A stretch of 64,000 nucleotides of DNA, from contig NZ_JAGYXY010000002.1 in the NCBI RefSeq assembly GCF_018362775.1, positions 62,001 through 126,000 on the forward strand, given 5' to 3'. A model generated the notes under the pieces. That model saw only the letters and a list, made by a program, of their open reading frames with translations, did not search any database and was not told the origin of the DNA. Shown in pieces: positions 24,139-33,327 of this stretch. The translations under genes were made by a program, and so were the position numbers. The DNA is from Alistipes montrealensis (GTDB lineage: Bacteria; Bacteroidota; Bacteroidia; Bacteroidales; Rikenellaceae). Numbering within the stretch: the first letter of the stretch is position 1; each line of letters begins with the position of its first letter.

Positions 24139-24882
24139 ATGCAAAAACAGGCATTGATAACAGGAGCCACTTCGGGCATCGGACGCGCCACGGCGCTCCG
24201 GCTGGCCAAGGAGGGTTACGACATCACCGCCACGGGCCGCCGCGCCGACCGGCTCGCGACATTACGGGCTGAAATCGAGGCGGCAGGCGGCCGCTGTACG
24301 ACACTCGTGTTCGACGTACGCTCCGAAGAGGAGGTGCGCCGCAACCTCTCTCCGCTCGAACGCATCGACCTGCTGGTCAACAACGCGGGCCTCGCCGCCG
24401 GACTGGAACACATCGACCGGGGCGACACGCGCGACTGGGACGCCATGATCGACACCAACGTCAAGGGCCTCCTCTACGTCACGCGCGTCGTCGCTCCCAA
24501 AATGGTCGCCGCGGGCCGGGGACATATCTTCAACATCGGTTCGATCGCCGGCACGGAGCCGTACGAGAACGGTGCGGTCTACTGTGCTTCGAAGCACGCC
24601 GTGCACGCCATCTCGCAGTCGATGCGCGCCGACCTGCTTTCAGCCGGCATCAAGGTGACGGAGATCCGCCCGGGCATGGTCGAAACCGAATTTTCCGAAG
24701 TGCGGTTCCACGGCGACCGGGCGCGCGCCGATGCGGTTTACAAGGGCGTCGAACCCCTCACCGGCGAGGATATTGCGGAAGCAATTGCATGGGCGGCACA
24801 ATTACCCGCCCGCATGAACGTTAATGATATGGTACTGATGCCCTCGCAGCAGGCGGGCGCTCACTACACGTATAGGAAATAG
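24139..24882 (+). CDS. Short-chain dehydrogenase/reductase (YdfG-like)
   Basis: The product is 247 aa. It shows a classical SDR Rossmann fold: TGATSGIG at 8-15 binds the cofactor, LLVNNAG (about 80) stabilises the sheet, the catalytic Ser is in NIGSIAG, and Tyr-Lys in YCASK (about 153-157). GRRADRL after the second strand suggests NADP(H) preference. The C-terminal PEGI-like region (IRPGMVETEFSEVRFHGD) and MNVNDMVLMPSQQ match the YdfG/3-hydroxy-acid dehydrogenase subgroup. Acting on serine-like or 3-hydroxy acids is a family-based guess. It is transcribed alone; a perfect 8-bp hairpin lies downstream (24976-24996) but lacks a T run. Confidence 0.92.
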   Translation: MQKQALITGATSGIGRATALRLAKEGYDITATGRRADRLATLRAEIEAAGGRCTTLVFDVRSEEEVRRNLSPLERIDLLVNNAGLAAGLEHIDRGDTRDWDAMIDTNVKGLLYVTRVVAPKMVAAGRGHIFNIGSIAGTEPYENGAVYCASKHAVHAISQSMRADLLSAGIKVTEIRPGMVETEFSEVRFHGDRARADAVYKGVEPLTGEDIAEAIAWAAQLPARMNVNDMVLMPSQQAGAHYTYRK

Positions 24883-25040
24883 CGCGTCGATTTCCAACCG
24901 GATTCCGGATCAGACAGTCGCAGCCTCGCTGCGTTTACAAGTCTGACCCACCCCGCCGCAGGCAGGGGCCTGTGTGCCGAAAGCGGCAAACGCTTTCGCC
25001 CGTGATTTAAATTAAAAGAACAAAAAAGACACATACAACT

Positions 25041-25805
25041 ATGGTACAACCCCTCATCACCCTGCTCCAGGCAGGCTATTACACCCAGGAGAGCGCCGGC
25101 GCCGGCTATTCGGCCGCAACGATGGGCATGTTCATCCTGATCATCGCCATCGGCGTCATCGGATTCATCGTGCAGGCGCGCCTGCAATCGGTATTCAAGA
25201 AGTACTCGAAAGTGCAGTTCCCCGGCGGGCTGACCGGCGCCGAAGTCGCCGAGAAGATGCTGCGCGACAACAACATCCACAATGTGAAGGTAACGCACGT
25301 GGGCGGACACCTCACCGACCATTTCAACCCGCAGACGATGACCGTCAACCTGAGCGATTCGGTCTACTCGTCGTCGAGCGTCGCCGCAGCGGCCGTTGCG
25401 GCCCACGAGTGCGGCCACGCCGTGCAGCACGCCCGCGGTTACGCCCCGCTGACGCTCCGCTCGCAACTGGTTCCCGTCGTGCAGTTCGCGTCGTCGGCCG
25501 CCACATGGATCATCATCCTGGGACTCATCATCCTCGCCTCGACACAGAACGAACTGCTGTGCTGGATCGGCGTGGCCATGATCGGCATGTCGGCCGTCTT
25601 CTCGATCGTCACGCTGCCCGTCGAATACAACGCCTCGGCTCGCGCCGTGGAGTGGCTCCAAACCAGCCATACGATGCAGGGCGCCCAGCTCGCCCAGGCC
25701 AAGGAAGCCCTTTCGTGGGCGGCCCGCACCTACCTCGTGGCGGCGCTCAGCGCCATCGCTTCGGTACTCTACTACGTCTTCCTGATCCTCGGACGGCGCG
25801 ACTAA
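25041..25805 (+). CDS. Membrane zinc metallopeptidase, YugP family
   Basis: The product is 254 aa. An N-terminal helix (about 29-46) is followed by a cytosolic or periplasmic segment with GLTGAEVAEKMLRDNNI, then the zinc-binding HECGH (122-126) in VAAHECGHAVQHARGY. Two further hydrophobic spans come at about 145-185 and 230-250. The YugP peptidase family (PF04298) has this layout; its substrates are largely unknown. The stop is only 4 bp before the next gene, so it leads a run of YugP, SGNH, MBOAT and PAP2 genes, all plausibly acting at the cell envelope. Confidence 0.9.
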   Translation: MVQPLITLLQAGYYTQESAGAGYSAATMGMFILIIAIGVIGFIVQARLQSVFKKYSKVQFPGGLTGAEVAEKMLRDNNIHNVKVTHVGGHLTDHFNPQTMTVNLSDSVYSSSSVAAAAVAAHECGHAVQHARGYAPLTLRSQLVPVVQFASSAATWIIILGLIILASTQNELLCWIGVAMIGMSAVFSIVTLPVEYNASARAVEWLQTSHTMQGAQLAQAKEALSWAARTYLVAALSAIASVLYYVFLILGRRD

Positions 25806-25809
25806 ACCG

Positions 25810-27402
25810 ATGAACAACCCCGAAAAAGACTGCACCCACCACAGTTGGCTGGCGGCCGTGGCACTCGTCGCAGTGCTTGTGGCCGTAAGTTTCATACCCC
25901 CGCAGAGCGTCGGGAGCGTGAAACTCCGCCGTGCCAACATCCTCTCGGACATCCTCGCGTTCGACGATACCGCCGTCTCCGAACCCGCTTCGGAACCGGC
26001 GCTCTTCGACGAGGAGGAGTTCCGCATCGACATGGCGGCCGTTGCCGAACGGATCGAGGCCGACACCACCCCGCACGAAGTGCAGACCACCTACGAGTGG
26101 CTCCTGGCGCAGGATACGGTCCGCCGCGAACGTATCATCCCCGACTCGGCGCGTTTCGTCCCTACGCCGGTCCCCATCGAAGACTTCAGCGACAGCGGAC
26201 GCATCAGGGCCTTCTGCGACACGCTGCTCAACGCCGTGCGCCCCGTGCGCATCGCGTTCCTGGGCGACTCGTTCGTCGAAGGAGACATCCTCACCGCCGA
26301 CCTGCGCGAACGGCTCCAGACAGCCTTCTCGGGCGGCGGTACGGGATTCGCCCCGATGGCCTCGCCCCTGACGGCTTTCCGCCGCACCGTCAAAACCCAG
26401 TCGAAAGGCTGGACGGCCTACAACATCATGCAGCGCAAAGCGGCTCCCGAACGCCTGCGCGAAAACTTCTACGTCTCGGGCTGGGTCTGCCAGCCCGCCG
26501 CCGGAGCCTCGACCCGTTGGGAAAGCACCGACTACCGCAAACGGCTCGACTCGTGCACCACGGCACGCATCCTCTTCCTCTCGCCCAACGACAGCCGCGT
26601 CGAGGTGACGCTCAACGACGGCGAGAGCCGCGAGTTCGATATCCCGGGCAACGCCGCCGTGCGTCAGATCAGGGTCTCGGCCCCGCATATCCGCTCGCTC
26701 GCCTTCAAGGTGATTTCCGGCACAGAGGACTTCGTCGGCTACGGTGCGATCTTCGAAGACGGCGGTGTCGTCGTCGACAACTATTCGGTGCGCAGCAACA
26801 ACGGCCAGGCGATGTTCTGGACCAATCCGTCGGTCAACGCCCAAATCAACGCCATGCTGGGCTACGACCTGGTGATCCTCCAGTACGGGCTCAACATCAT
26901 GCAGTCGGGCGTAACGAACTACACCAACTACGCCGCACAGATCGAGAAGATGATCGCCTACGTCCGCCAGTGCTTCCCGGGCGCCGCGGTGCTCGTGCTG
27001 GGCGTCAGCGACCGCTCGGTGAAGACCGACGCCGGATTCGAACCGATGGACGCCATCCCCCACATGCTCGACTATCAGCGCGGCGCGGCCCGGAACACAG
27101 GCGCAGCCTTCTGGCCCACGTGCGACGCGATGCGCGCTTTGGGCGGCATGGAACAGTTCGTCAAGAACGGCTGGGCGGGCAAGGACTACACCCATATCAA
27201 CTACGCGGGCGGCCGCCGCGTGGCGTGGGCCCTGTTCGACGCCATCAACGCCGGGGTCTGCGAGGTTTACACCGAACAGCAGATCGCCGAACAACGCCGC
27301 CGCACGGAACAGGCCGTTCTCGACTCGGTACGCAAAGCCGCCGTCGACCGCCGCATTCTCCCGGCCTCGGCCCCCGAACTCCTTAATTCGCCCCTGCAAT
27401 GA
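25810..27402 (+). CDS. SGNH/GDSL-type esterase or O-acetyltransferase partner, membrane-anchored
   Basis: The product is 530 aa with an N-terminal membrane anchor (about 13-30). The SGNH core has its nucleophile in FLGDSFVEGD (GDS, 152-154), an oxyanion Asn region VILQYGLNIMQ (block III-like), and the catalytic Asp-His in DYTHINYAGGRRVA near residue 460. About 170 residues lie between the first two blocks, with a beta-rich insertion (SPNDSRVEVTLNDGES). The stop overlaps the MBOAT start as ATGA. SGNH plus MBOAT pairs commonly O-acetylate extracytoplasmic polymers such as peptidoglycan or exopolysaccharide. I infer the same here; the acceptor polymer is unknown. Confidence 0.85.
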   Translation: MNNPEKDCTHHSWLAAVALVAVLVAVSFIPPQSVGSVKLRRANILSDILAFDDTAVSEPASEPALFDEEEFRIDMAAVAERIEADTTPHEVQTTYEWLLAQDTVRRERIIPDSARFVPTPVPIEDFSDSGRIRAFCDTLLNAVRPVRIAFLGDSFVEGDILTADLRERLQTAFSGGGTGFAPMASPLTAFRRTVKTQSKGWTAYNIMQRKAAPERLRENFYVSGWVCQPAAGASTRWESTDYRKRLDSCTTARILFLSPNDSRVEVTLNDGESREFDIPGNAAVRQIRVSAPHIRSLAFKVISGTEDFVGYGAIFEDGGVVVDNYSVRSNNGQAMFWTNPSVNAQINAMLGYDLVILQYGLNIMQSGVTNYTNYAAQIEKMIAYVRQCFPGAAVLVLGVSDRSVKTDAGFEPMDAIPHMLDYQRGAARNTGAAFWPTCDAMRALGGMEQFVKNGWAGKDYTHINYAGGRRVAWALFDAINAGVCEVYTEQQIAEQRRRTEQAVLDSVRKAAVDRRILPASAPELLNSPLQ

Positions 27403-28904
27403 CCTTTCCTGCGACGGACGGAATCACAGACAAGCTCCAGGCGTTGTTTGCCTACGATGCCTCGTCGCCGCTGATTTTCAGCAGCGGGCTGTTCCTGTTC
27501 CTCTTTGCAGGTTTTTTGCTTATATACAGCGCATTCCGCCGCGCGCCGATGGCCCGTATCGTCTACGTCATCCTCTTTTCACTCTACTTCTATTACAAGT
27601 CGAGCGGAGTCTATTTCCTGCTGCTCGTCTTCGCCGCGGTGAGCGATTTCCTGATCGCCCAAGGCATCTACCGGGCACGCCTCAAGTGGACGAAACGCTG
27701 GCTGGTGGTGCTGAGCGTAGCCGTGAACCTCGGCATGCTGGGATACTTCAAATACACGAACTTCCTCATCGACATCTCCAACCAACTGTTCGGACAGGGC
27801 TTTCTCCAGTTCCAGAACATCTTCCTCCCGGTCGGCATCTCGTTCTTCGTTTTCCAGTCGATGAGCTATACCATCGACATTTACCGCGGTCAGTTGAAGC
27901 CTTTGTCCAACTGGCTCGACTATCTCTTTTATCTGTCGTTCTTTCCGCAGCTCGTCGCCGGCCCGATCGTCCGCGCCCGCGACTTCATCCCGCAAATCCG
28001 GCAAAACCCGATCGTCGTCACGAAAGAGATGTTCGGAACAGGCGTTTTCCTGATCCTCACGGGATTGTTCAAAAAGGCGATCATTTCGGACTATATTTCG
28101 CTCAACTTCGTCGACCGCATCTTCGACGAACCGCTCCTCTACTCGGGATTCGAGTGCCTGATGGGCATTTACGGCTATGCGCTGCAAATCTACTGCGACT
28201 TCTCGGGCTACTCCGACATGGCCATCGGCATCGCCCTGCTGCTGGGATTCCGCTTCCCGAAGAACTTCGACGCACCCTACAAGTCGGCGACGATCACCGA
28301 GTTCTGGCGGCGGTGGCACATCTCGCTCTCGACGTGGCTGCGCGATTACCTTTACATCTCATTGGGCGGCAACCGCAAGGGCCGCATCCGCACCTACGGC
28401 AACCTGCTCCTTACGATGCTGCTGGGCGGACTGTGGCACGGCGCAGCGGTGCGCTTCATCCTCTGGGGCGGCCTGCACGGCGTAGCCCTCGCACTGCATA
28501 AACTCTGGATGGCAGTCGTCCCGGGCGCCAAAGCCACCGGGGCCCAGATGCACTGGTGGAGCCGCATAGCAGGCATCGTCGTGACGTTCAACATCGTCTG
28601 CCTGGGCTGGCTGATGTTCCGCGCCGAGTCGATGCAGACCGTTTCGCTGATGCTGCACCAGATATTCTACAACTTCAACGCCGCAATGATTCCGCAGGTC
28701 GTGACGGGGTATGCCGCCGCTTTCGCACTGATCGCCGCGGGTTACGTCCTCCATCTGCTGCCGGCTACGGTCGACGCCGTCGCCCGGCGCATCGTGGTCC
28801 ATGCACCGCTGGTCTTGCAGGTCGTGATGGCCGCGGCCATGATCTGGTGCGTTATGCAGATCAAATCCAGCGACATACAGCCCTTCATCTACTTCCAATT
28901 TTAG
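27399..28904 (+). CDS. MBOAT family O-acyltransferase (AlgI/DltB/PatA type)
   Basis: The product is 501 aa, a multi-pass membrane acyltransferase. The conserved centre reads FWRRWHISLSTWLRDYLYI then SLGGNRKG, followed by GGLWHGAAVRFILWGGLHG, with the expected invariant His in LWHG and the WH pair before it. The upstream helix IYCDFSGYSDMAIGIALLLGF is also characteristic. These enzymes move acetyl groups across the inner membrane to a periplasmic SGNH partner. Here the partner is the preceding gene, joined by an ATGA overlap. AlgI-like, PatA-like and DltB-like functions cannot be separated by sequence. No dlt or alginate genes are nearby, so a polysaccharide or peptidoglycan acceptor is more likely. 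Confidence 0.92.
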   Translation: MTFPATDGITDKLQALFAYDASSPLIFSSGLFLFLFAGFLLIYSAFRRAPMARIVYVILFSLYFYYKSSGVYFLLLVFAAVSDFLIAQGIYRARLKWTKRWLVVLSVAVNLGMLGYFKYTNFLIDISNQLFGQGFLQFQNIFLPVGISFFVFQSMSYTIDIYRGQLKPLSNWLDYLFYLSFFPQLVAGPIVRARDFIPQIRQNPIVVTKEMFGTGVFLILTGLFKKAIISDYISLNFVDRIFDEPLLYSGFECLMGIYGYALQIYCDFSGYSDMAIGIALLLGFRFPKNFDAPYKSATITEFWRRWHISLSTWLRDYLYISLGGNRKGRIRTYGNLLLTMLLGGLWHGAAVRFILWGGLHGVALALHKLWMAVVPGAKATGAQMHWWSRIAGIVVTFNIVCLGWLMFRAESMQTVSLMLHQIFYNFNAAMIPQVVTGYAAAFALIAAGYVLHLLPATVDAVARRIVVHAPLVLQVVMAAAMIWCVMQIKSSDIQPFIYFQF

Positions 28905-28911
28905 CTGAACG

Positions 28912-29577
28912 ATGTACGACTTTGACCATCAACTCTTTCTCGCACTGAATTTCGACGGAGGCCCCGCCGTGGACCGCCTGATGCTGATCATCTCCGGCAC
29001 GACGATGTGGCTTCCGCTGTATGCGCTGATCCTCTGGCTCGTATGGCGCCGGGGCGGACTGCGCAACGTAATAATATTCACCCTGCTGATGATCGCCGCA
29101 CTGGCCCTTTCGGACATGGTTTCAGGCATCTTCAAGCACAACGGCCTGCTGGGCGGACTGATGCCCGACTTCGAGCCGCGCTGGCGGCCGATGTTCACCC
29201 CGGCGCTCGAAGGACTCGACATCGCACCCGATTCGCTGCGCAAACTGCGCTGGCTGACGCCCGACTCGCTCGCCGCAGCCGGCATCGCCCACGACTGGAC
29301 GGTGCACGTCCCCATCGAAGCTGTCAGCGGCCGCTACGGAACCGTCTCGGCCCACGCCGCCGTCATCGTCACGCTCGCCGTACTGTCGGCCTCGGTCATC
29401 CGCCGCAAGTGGTTTACCTGGCTGATGGTCTTCGCCACGCTGCTGATCTGCTACTCGCGCATCTACCTGGGAAAGCACTTCCCGATGGACCTCGTGTGGG
29501 GAACGGCAGTCGGCATCGCGCTGGGCTGGGCCGCCTCCTGGGCCTACCGGAAATTATCCTGTAAAAAAAAGAGCTGA
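28912..29577 (+). CDS. PAP2 family membrane phosphatase
   Basis: The product is 221 aa with about five or six helices. PAP2 motif 1 is degenerate (FKHNG, then EPRWRPMF with the RP pair), motif 2 is TVSAHAA in place of PSGH, and motif 3 is SRIYLGKHFPMD near 184-195 with the catalytic His and Asp. Between motifs 1 and 2 lies an insertion of about 50 residues (ALEGLDIAPDSLRKLRWL). The family dephosphorylates undecaprenyl diphosphate, phosphatidylglycerophosphate or lipid A. It starts 7 bp after the MBOAT gene, so recycling a lipid carrier for a surface polymer fits the context. The TGA stop lies inside the terminator stem. Confidence 0.88.
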   Translation: MYDFDHQLFLALNFDGGPAVDRLMLIISGTTMWLPLYALILWLVWRRGGLRNVIIFTLLMIAALALSDMVSGIFKHNGLLGGLMPDFEPRWRPMFTPALEGLDIAPDSLRKLRWLTPDSLAAAGIAHDWTVHVPIEAVSGRYGTVSAHAAVIVTLAVLSASVIRRKWFTWLMVFATLLICYSRIYLGKHFPMDLVWGTAVGIALGWAASWAYRKLSCKKKS

Positions 29578-29598
29578 ACCTAAAGTTCAGCTCTTTTT
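29566..29598. terminator. Bidirectional terminator between convergent genes
   Basis: A 14-bp stem (29566-29579 with 29585-29598), CTAAA loop, with A run on one side and T run on the other. It serves the PAP2 unit and the convergent nuclease gene, which ends 4 bases beyond. Confidence 0.9.
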
Positions 29599-29601
29599 CG
29601 A

Positions 29602-31350
29602 TCAGTACCACGCCGAAAGCGTGCCCTTTCTGCTCTTGGCGGCATCGGGAATCCCCGGGAAGAATTTCATCCCCATCGCCGTCTCGATCTCCGATATGGG
29701 AACGATAAACTGATCCAGTTGCGACTTGTCCGTCGCCGTGCTCTTCGTCAGGCTCTCGACCCAGAAGGCGATGGTCTCCAGTTCATCGGCCGTGCATTCC
29801 TGAATGGGTTTGCCCACCTGTACCGTTTTCTTGCGCACGGCCATCTTGAACTGGCGGGTCGGCATGACGCAATCCTTCGAAAGCGAACTCAGCGCACCGT
29901 TGTTCGAAGCGTCCTTCTCCTTCCAGTTATTATCGTTCTCGTAATAACATCCCGCCACGATGTAAAGCGTGTCGGCAGGAATCGTACCGCCCGAAATCGC
30001 CTCTTCGATATTGCCCCAGATCTTCCCGAAAGCACTCGGTTCGGAAGCCTGCGGCGCGACGTTGGTCGGGCGGAAGGTCTGCACGTTGATCTCCAGTCCT
30101 TTGCCGGGCCGCTCGCGCGACATGCAGAGGTGACCGCGCGACCAGTAACCGCTGCCATAAGCGCCTGTCACCAGATCGGCCGTCCAATACTGGTACGTGT
30201 CCCCGGTCGAAGAGGCGTAAATCTTCGACTGCTGCGACTCGGGAAGCGCCGGGTCGGCCGCCCACGGTTCGTCGGAACGTCCCGAACCCTCCATATAGCA
30301 ACGGTGGTGCGGGTAGGCCACCCAGACGGGATTGTGGCGCCGCGTGTCGTAGCAATAGGTGTAGTTGCGCACACGCCTGCCGCTCGTTACGGTCGTGGTC
30401 CAGGTCGTATGCACGAACTGGTCGGCCGACGGGGATTCGAAGTTGGAGGGAAGTTCGGCCCAGCGCAGGTCCGTACCCGCAACGGGATCGACCTCCTGAC
30501 CGCCGCCGCCCGTCGTGAGGACGATATCGTCGAAATTCAGGCCATAGGTACGTTCCGTGCCCGTCGGGGCCAGGCGGATCGACAACTTCGCAACGACCTG
30601 TTTGAGCGTGAAGCCCACCGTCGCTTTGGCCCACGTGTTATAGGTCGAAGCACCCGTGTAGGCAAGCGGCCGCCAGACCGCGCCGTCGGCGCTCACCATC
30701 AGCGAAACGTCGGCCGCCGGGAAGATCGTCCCGAATGTCAGCGTATAATTGCGCTCGCCCTCCGGCAGCGTGATGTCGTGAATCGTGAAGTAATCGGTCG
30801 AGGCGTCGTAGAACATCTTGGCATAGGCTTTTCCCGAGGCTCCGGTATATTTGCCGGCCGAACCGAAGTTGTCGTTGTTGATGCGGACGTTGTTCACGGA
30901 ATAGGTTACGGTCGATGCACCCGTGCCGGTCTGGGTCTTCCATTCGTCGTTGCTGCCGGCCCACACGCCATTCGTTCCGTTACCGAAATCGAGACTGAAA
31001 ACCGTCTGGACGGGAACGTCCGCCTCCCGGAAGATTTCGACAGTCTGCTTCTTGGCGTCCGCACCCGTGCCGGCCGTAACGGTCAGCGTGCAGCGCACCC
31101 CCGCAGGCGCATCGGTAAACGCGATCGTAGCGTTGCCCGTACCGGAGGAAGGCGAGAACTTGAGTTTCGAATCGGGACACTCGGCCTTCCACGAAGCATT
31201 TGTCGTCACGGTGACGACATTCGATGAAGGTGAAGCCGGATCGTAGGTCAGGTCGGCCGGAGCGACCGAGAGGGTTACTTCAGTTTTCGGCGGCGGCACT
31301 TCCGAAGAGTCGTCCCCTCCGCACGAAGCTAAAAGCAGCAGGCATCCCAC
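29602..31350 (-). CDS. Secreted DNA/RNA non-specific endonuclease lipoprotein (signal peptide out of frame at a C9 run)
   Basis: The open frame is 582 codons and begins at a GTG giving GCLLLLASCGG, the end of a lipoprotein signal. A BACON-like beta domain follows (about 22-105, TNASWKAECPDSKLKFSPSSG), then a jelly-roll-like middle (about 110-285, FSLDFGNGTNGVW). The C-terminal His-Me nuclease domain (about 290-580) has the catalytic SRGHL in YWSRGHLCMSRER and the downstream TNVAPQ metal-binding region. The real start is probably ATG 31424, placed correctly after a consensus promoter. From there the frame stops after 31 codons because of a run of nine C. One extra C, or loss of two, restores one full signal peptide. 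Phase variation, true decay or a sequencing error all fit. Confidence 0.85.
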   Translation of the reverse strand: MGCLLLLASCGGDDSSEVPPPKTEVTLSVAPADLTYDPASPSSNVVTVTTNASWKAECPDSKLKFSPSSGTGNATIAFTDAPAGVRCTLTVTAGTGADAKKQTVEIFREADVPVQTVFSLDFGNGTNGVWAGSNDEWKTQTGTGASTVTYSVNNVRINNDNFGSAGKYTGASGKAYAKMFYDASTDYFTIHDITLPEGERNYTLTFGTIFPAADVSLMVSADGAVWRPLAYTGASTYNTWAKATVGFTLKQVVAKLSIRLAPTGTERTYGLNFDDIVLTTGGGGQEVDPVAGTDLRWAELPSNFESPSADQFVHTTWTTTVTSGRRVRNYTYCYDTRRHNPVWVAYPHHRCYMEGSGRSDEPWAADPALPESQQSKIYASSTGDTYQYWTADLVTGAYGSGYWSRGHLCMSRERPGKGLEINVQTFRPTNVAPQASEPSAFGKIWGNIEEAISGGTIPADTLYIVAGCYYENDNNWKEKDASNNGALSSLSKDCVMPTRQFKMAVRKKTVQVGKPIQECTADELETIAFWVESLTKSTATDKSQLDQFIVPISEIETAMGMKFFPGIPDAAKSRKGTLSAWY

Positions 31351-31376
31351 GAATGCACCCAGGAGGCACGAAAGGA

Positions 31377-31385
31377 GGGGGGGGG
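31377..31385 (-). repeat. Homopolymer C9 (coding strand) within the nuclease signal-peptide region
   Basis: Nine consecutive G on the plus strand, preceded by GGA. It lies 37-45 bases inside the frame opened by ATG 31424, and its length decides whether that ATG is in frame with the nuclease. Confidence 0.85.
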
Positions 31386-31447
31386 AACCGACGCACTACG
31401 AGAAAGAGTAAAGAGTTGTTTCATAGTTCGCATTTTAGTTAGACAAA

Positions 31448-31478
31448 CAAATATAACGATAAAACAAGAATAAACAAA
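31448..31478 (-). promoter_or_regulatory. Promoter for the nuclease lipoprotein
   Basis: TTTG (31478-31475), 19 bases, TATATTTG (31455-31448): a full match to consensus. It lies about 24 bases before ATG 31424, supporting that ATG as the natural start. Confidence 0.8.
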
Positions 31479-31536
31479 AACCGGGCGCTGTTTTCCCGAA
31501 CTACGGTCATAGCGTCACAGCCGATTGCGAAAAGAG

Positions 31537-31567
31537 TTGCTATTCTGTCCTTTTTTCACTAATTTTG
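31537..31567 (+). promoter_or_regulatory. Promoter for lysS
   Basis: TTG (31537-31539), 20 bases, TAATTTTG (31560-31567), 36 bases before the start codon. Confidence 0.6.
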
Positions 31568-31602
31568 CGCGGATACAAAAGCATACATCAAAAACACACG
31601 AT

Positions 31603-33327
31603 ATGGCAATCGAACTCAGCGAACAGGAACAGCTTCGCAGGCAGTCGCTCACGGCGTTGCGCGACCTGGGCATCGAACCCTACCCCGCCGCCCGTTACGA
31701 AGTGACGGCAACCGCGCGCGAAATCGCCGACAACTTCGACGACGAGAAGAAGAATTTCCAGGATATCCGCATCGCGGGCCGCATCATGTCGCGCCGCATC
31801 ATGGGCAGCGCCTCGTTCTTCGAGTTGCAGGACCACACGGGCCGCATCCAGGTCTACATCCGCCGCGACGATATCTGCCCCGAAGGCGATCCGACGCTCT
31901 ACAATACGGTTTTCAAAAAACTGCTGGACATCGGCGACTTCGTCGGCGTGGAAGGCTTTGCGTTCCGCACCAACACGGGCGAACTGTCGGTGCACTGCCG
32001 TAAATTCACCGTGCTGTCGAAGTCGATCCGGCCGCTGCCCGTCGTCAAGGAGAAGGACGGCAAGACGTTCGACGCCTTCACCGATCCCGAAGTACGCTAC
32101 CGCCAGCGGTATTTGGACCTGATCGTCAACCCGCAGGTGAAGGACACCTTCGTACGCCGCGCCAAGATCATGGCCACGATGCGCGAGTTCTTCAACTCGA
32201 AGGGTTACATCGAAGTCGAGACCCCGATCCTGCAGCCGATTCCCGGCGGCGCTTCGGCCCGGCCGTTCATCACCCACCACAACTCGCTCGACATCGACCT
32301 CTACCTCCGTATCGCTACGGAGCTTTACCTCAAGAAGCTGATCGTCGGCGGATTCGACGGCGTCTACGAGTTCGGCAAGAACTTCCGCAACGAAGGCATG
32401 GACCGCACGCACAACCCCGAGTTCACCTGCATGGAGATTTACGTCGCCTACAAGGATTACCTTTGGATGATGGAGTTCACCGAGCAGATGCTCGAACGGG
32501 TGGCCCGCGCCGTAAACGGCACGACGGAACTGACGATCGACGGCAAGCCGATTTCGTTCAAAGCTCCGTTCCGCCGCCTGACGATGACCGACGCCATCCG
32601 CGAAAAGACCGGCTACGACATCACGGGCCAGTCGGAAGAGCAGTTGCGCGAAGCCTGCAAGCGGCTCAACGTCGAGGTCGACGAAACCTACGGCAAAGGC
32701 AAGCTCATCGACGCCATCTTCGGACAGTACTGTGAGGAGGAGCTTATCCAGCCCACCTTCATCACGGACTATCCGCGCGAGATGTCGCCCCTGTGCAAAC
32801 GCCATCGTTCGAACCCCGAACTGACGGAGCGTTTCGAATTGTTCGTCAACGGCAAGGAGCTCTGCAACGCCTATTCGGAGCTGAACGACCCGATCGACCA
32901 GTTGGAGCGTTTCCAGGAGCAGCTGCGCCTCTCGGAGAAAGGCGACGACGAGGCCATGTTCATCGACATGGACTTTGTGCGCGCCTTGGAATACGGCATG
33001 CCGACCTGCTCGGGAATGGGCATCGGCATCGACCGCCTGACGATGTTCATGACCGACCAGACCTCGATCCAGGACGTGCTGTTCTTCCCGCAGATGCGCC
33101 CCGAAAAGAAAGCCGTGAACGATCCTGCGGAGGCCTACACCGCCATCGGAATCCCCGAAGAGTGGGTTCCCGTGGTCCAGAAGATGGGTTACGTCACCGT
33201 CGAATCGCTGCGCAAACTCGCCCCGGGCAAGTTCTTCAACGACCTGTGCGGATACAACAAAAAGAACAAACTCGGGCTGAAAGCCCCCTCGATCGACGAG
33301 GTGAAAAAGTGGTGCGATGCGAATTAA
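31603..33327 (+). CDS. lysS: Lysyl-tRNA synthetase, class II
   Basis: The product is 574 aa. It charges tRNA-Lys in the cytosol. An N-terminal OB-fold anticodon domain (about 55-145, [20 protein letters not shown]) precedes the class II core. Motif 2 is [15 protein letters not shown] (about 258-272) and motif 3 [12 protein letters not shown] (about 480). The C-terminus carries about 75 extra residues after motif 3 ([18 protein letters not shown], ending KKWCDAN), a helical extension seen in Bacteroidota LysRS. The ATG at 31603 gives [15 protein letters not shown], the usual family start; the longer frame runs back into the promoter. Confidence 0.97.
   Translation: MAIELSEQEQLRRQSLTALRDLGIEPYPAARYEVTATAREIADNFDDEKKNFQDIRIAGRIMSRRIMGSASFFELQDHTGRIQVYIRRDDICPEGDPTLYNTVFKKLLDIGDFVGVEGFAFRTNTGELSVHCRKFTVLSKSIRPLPVVKEKDGKTFDAFTDPEVRYRQRYLDLIVNPQVKDTFVRRAKIMATMREFFNSKGYIEVETPILQPIPGGASARPFITHHNSLDIDLYLRIATELYLKKLIVGGFDGVYEFGKNFRNEGMDRTHNPEFTCMEIYVAYKDYLWMMEFTEQMLERVARAVNGTTELTIDGKPISFKAPFRRLTMTDAIREKTGYDITGQSEEQLREACKRLNVEVDETYGKGKLIDAIFGQYCEEELIQPTFITDYPREMSPLCKRHRSNPELTERFELFVNGKELCNAYSELNDPIDQLERFQEQLRLSEKGDDEAMFIDMDFVRALEYGMPTCSGMGIGIDRLTMFMTDQTSIQDVLFFPQMRPEKKAVNDPAEAYTAIGIPEEWVPVVQKMGYVTVESLRKLAPGKFFNDLCGYNKKNKLGLKAPSIDEVKKWCDAN

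Noticed and set aside
24976..24996. Perfect 8-bp hairpin CGAAAGCG/CGCTTTCG after the SDR gene as a terminator
   Set aside because: No T run follows in either direction, so termination is not supported; the function is unclear.
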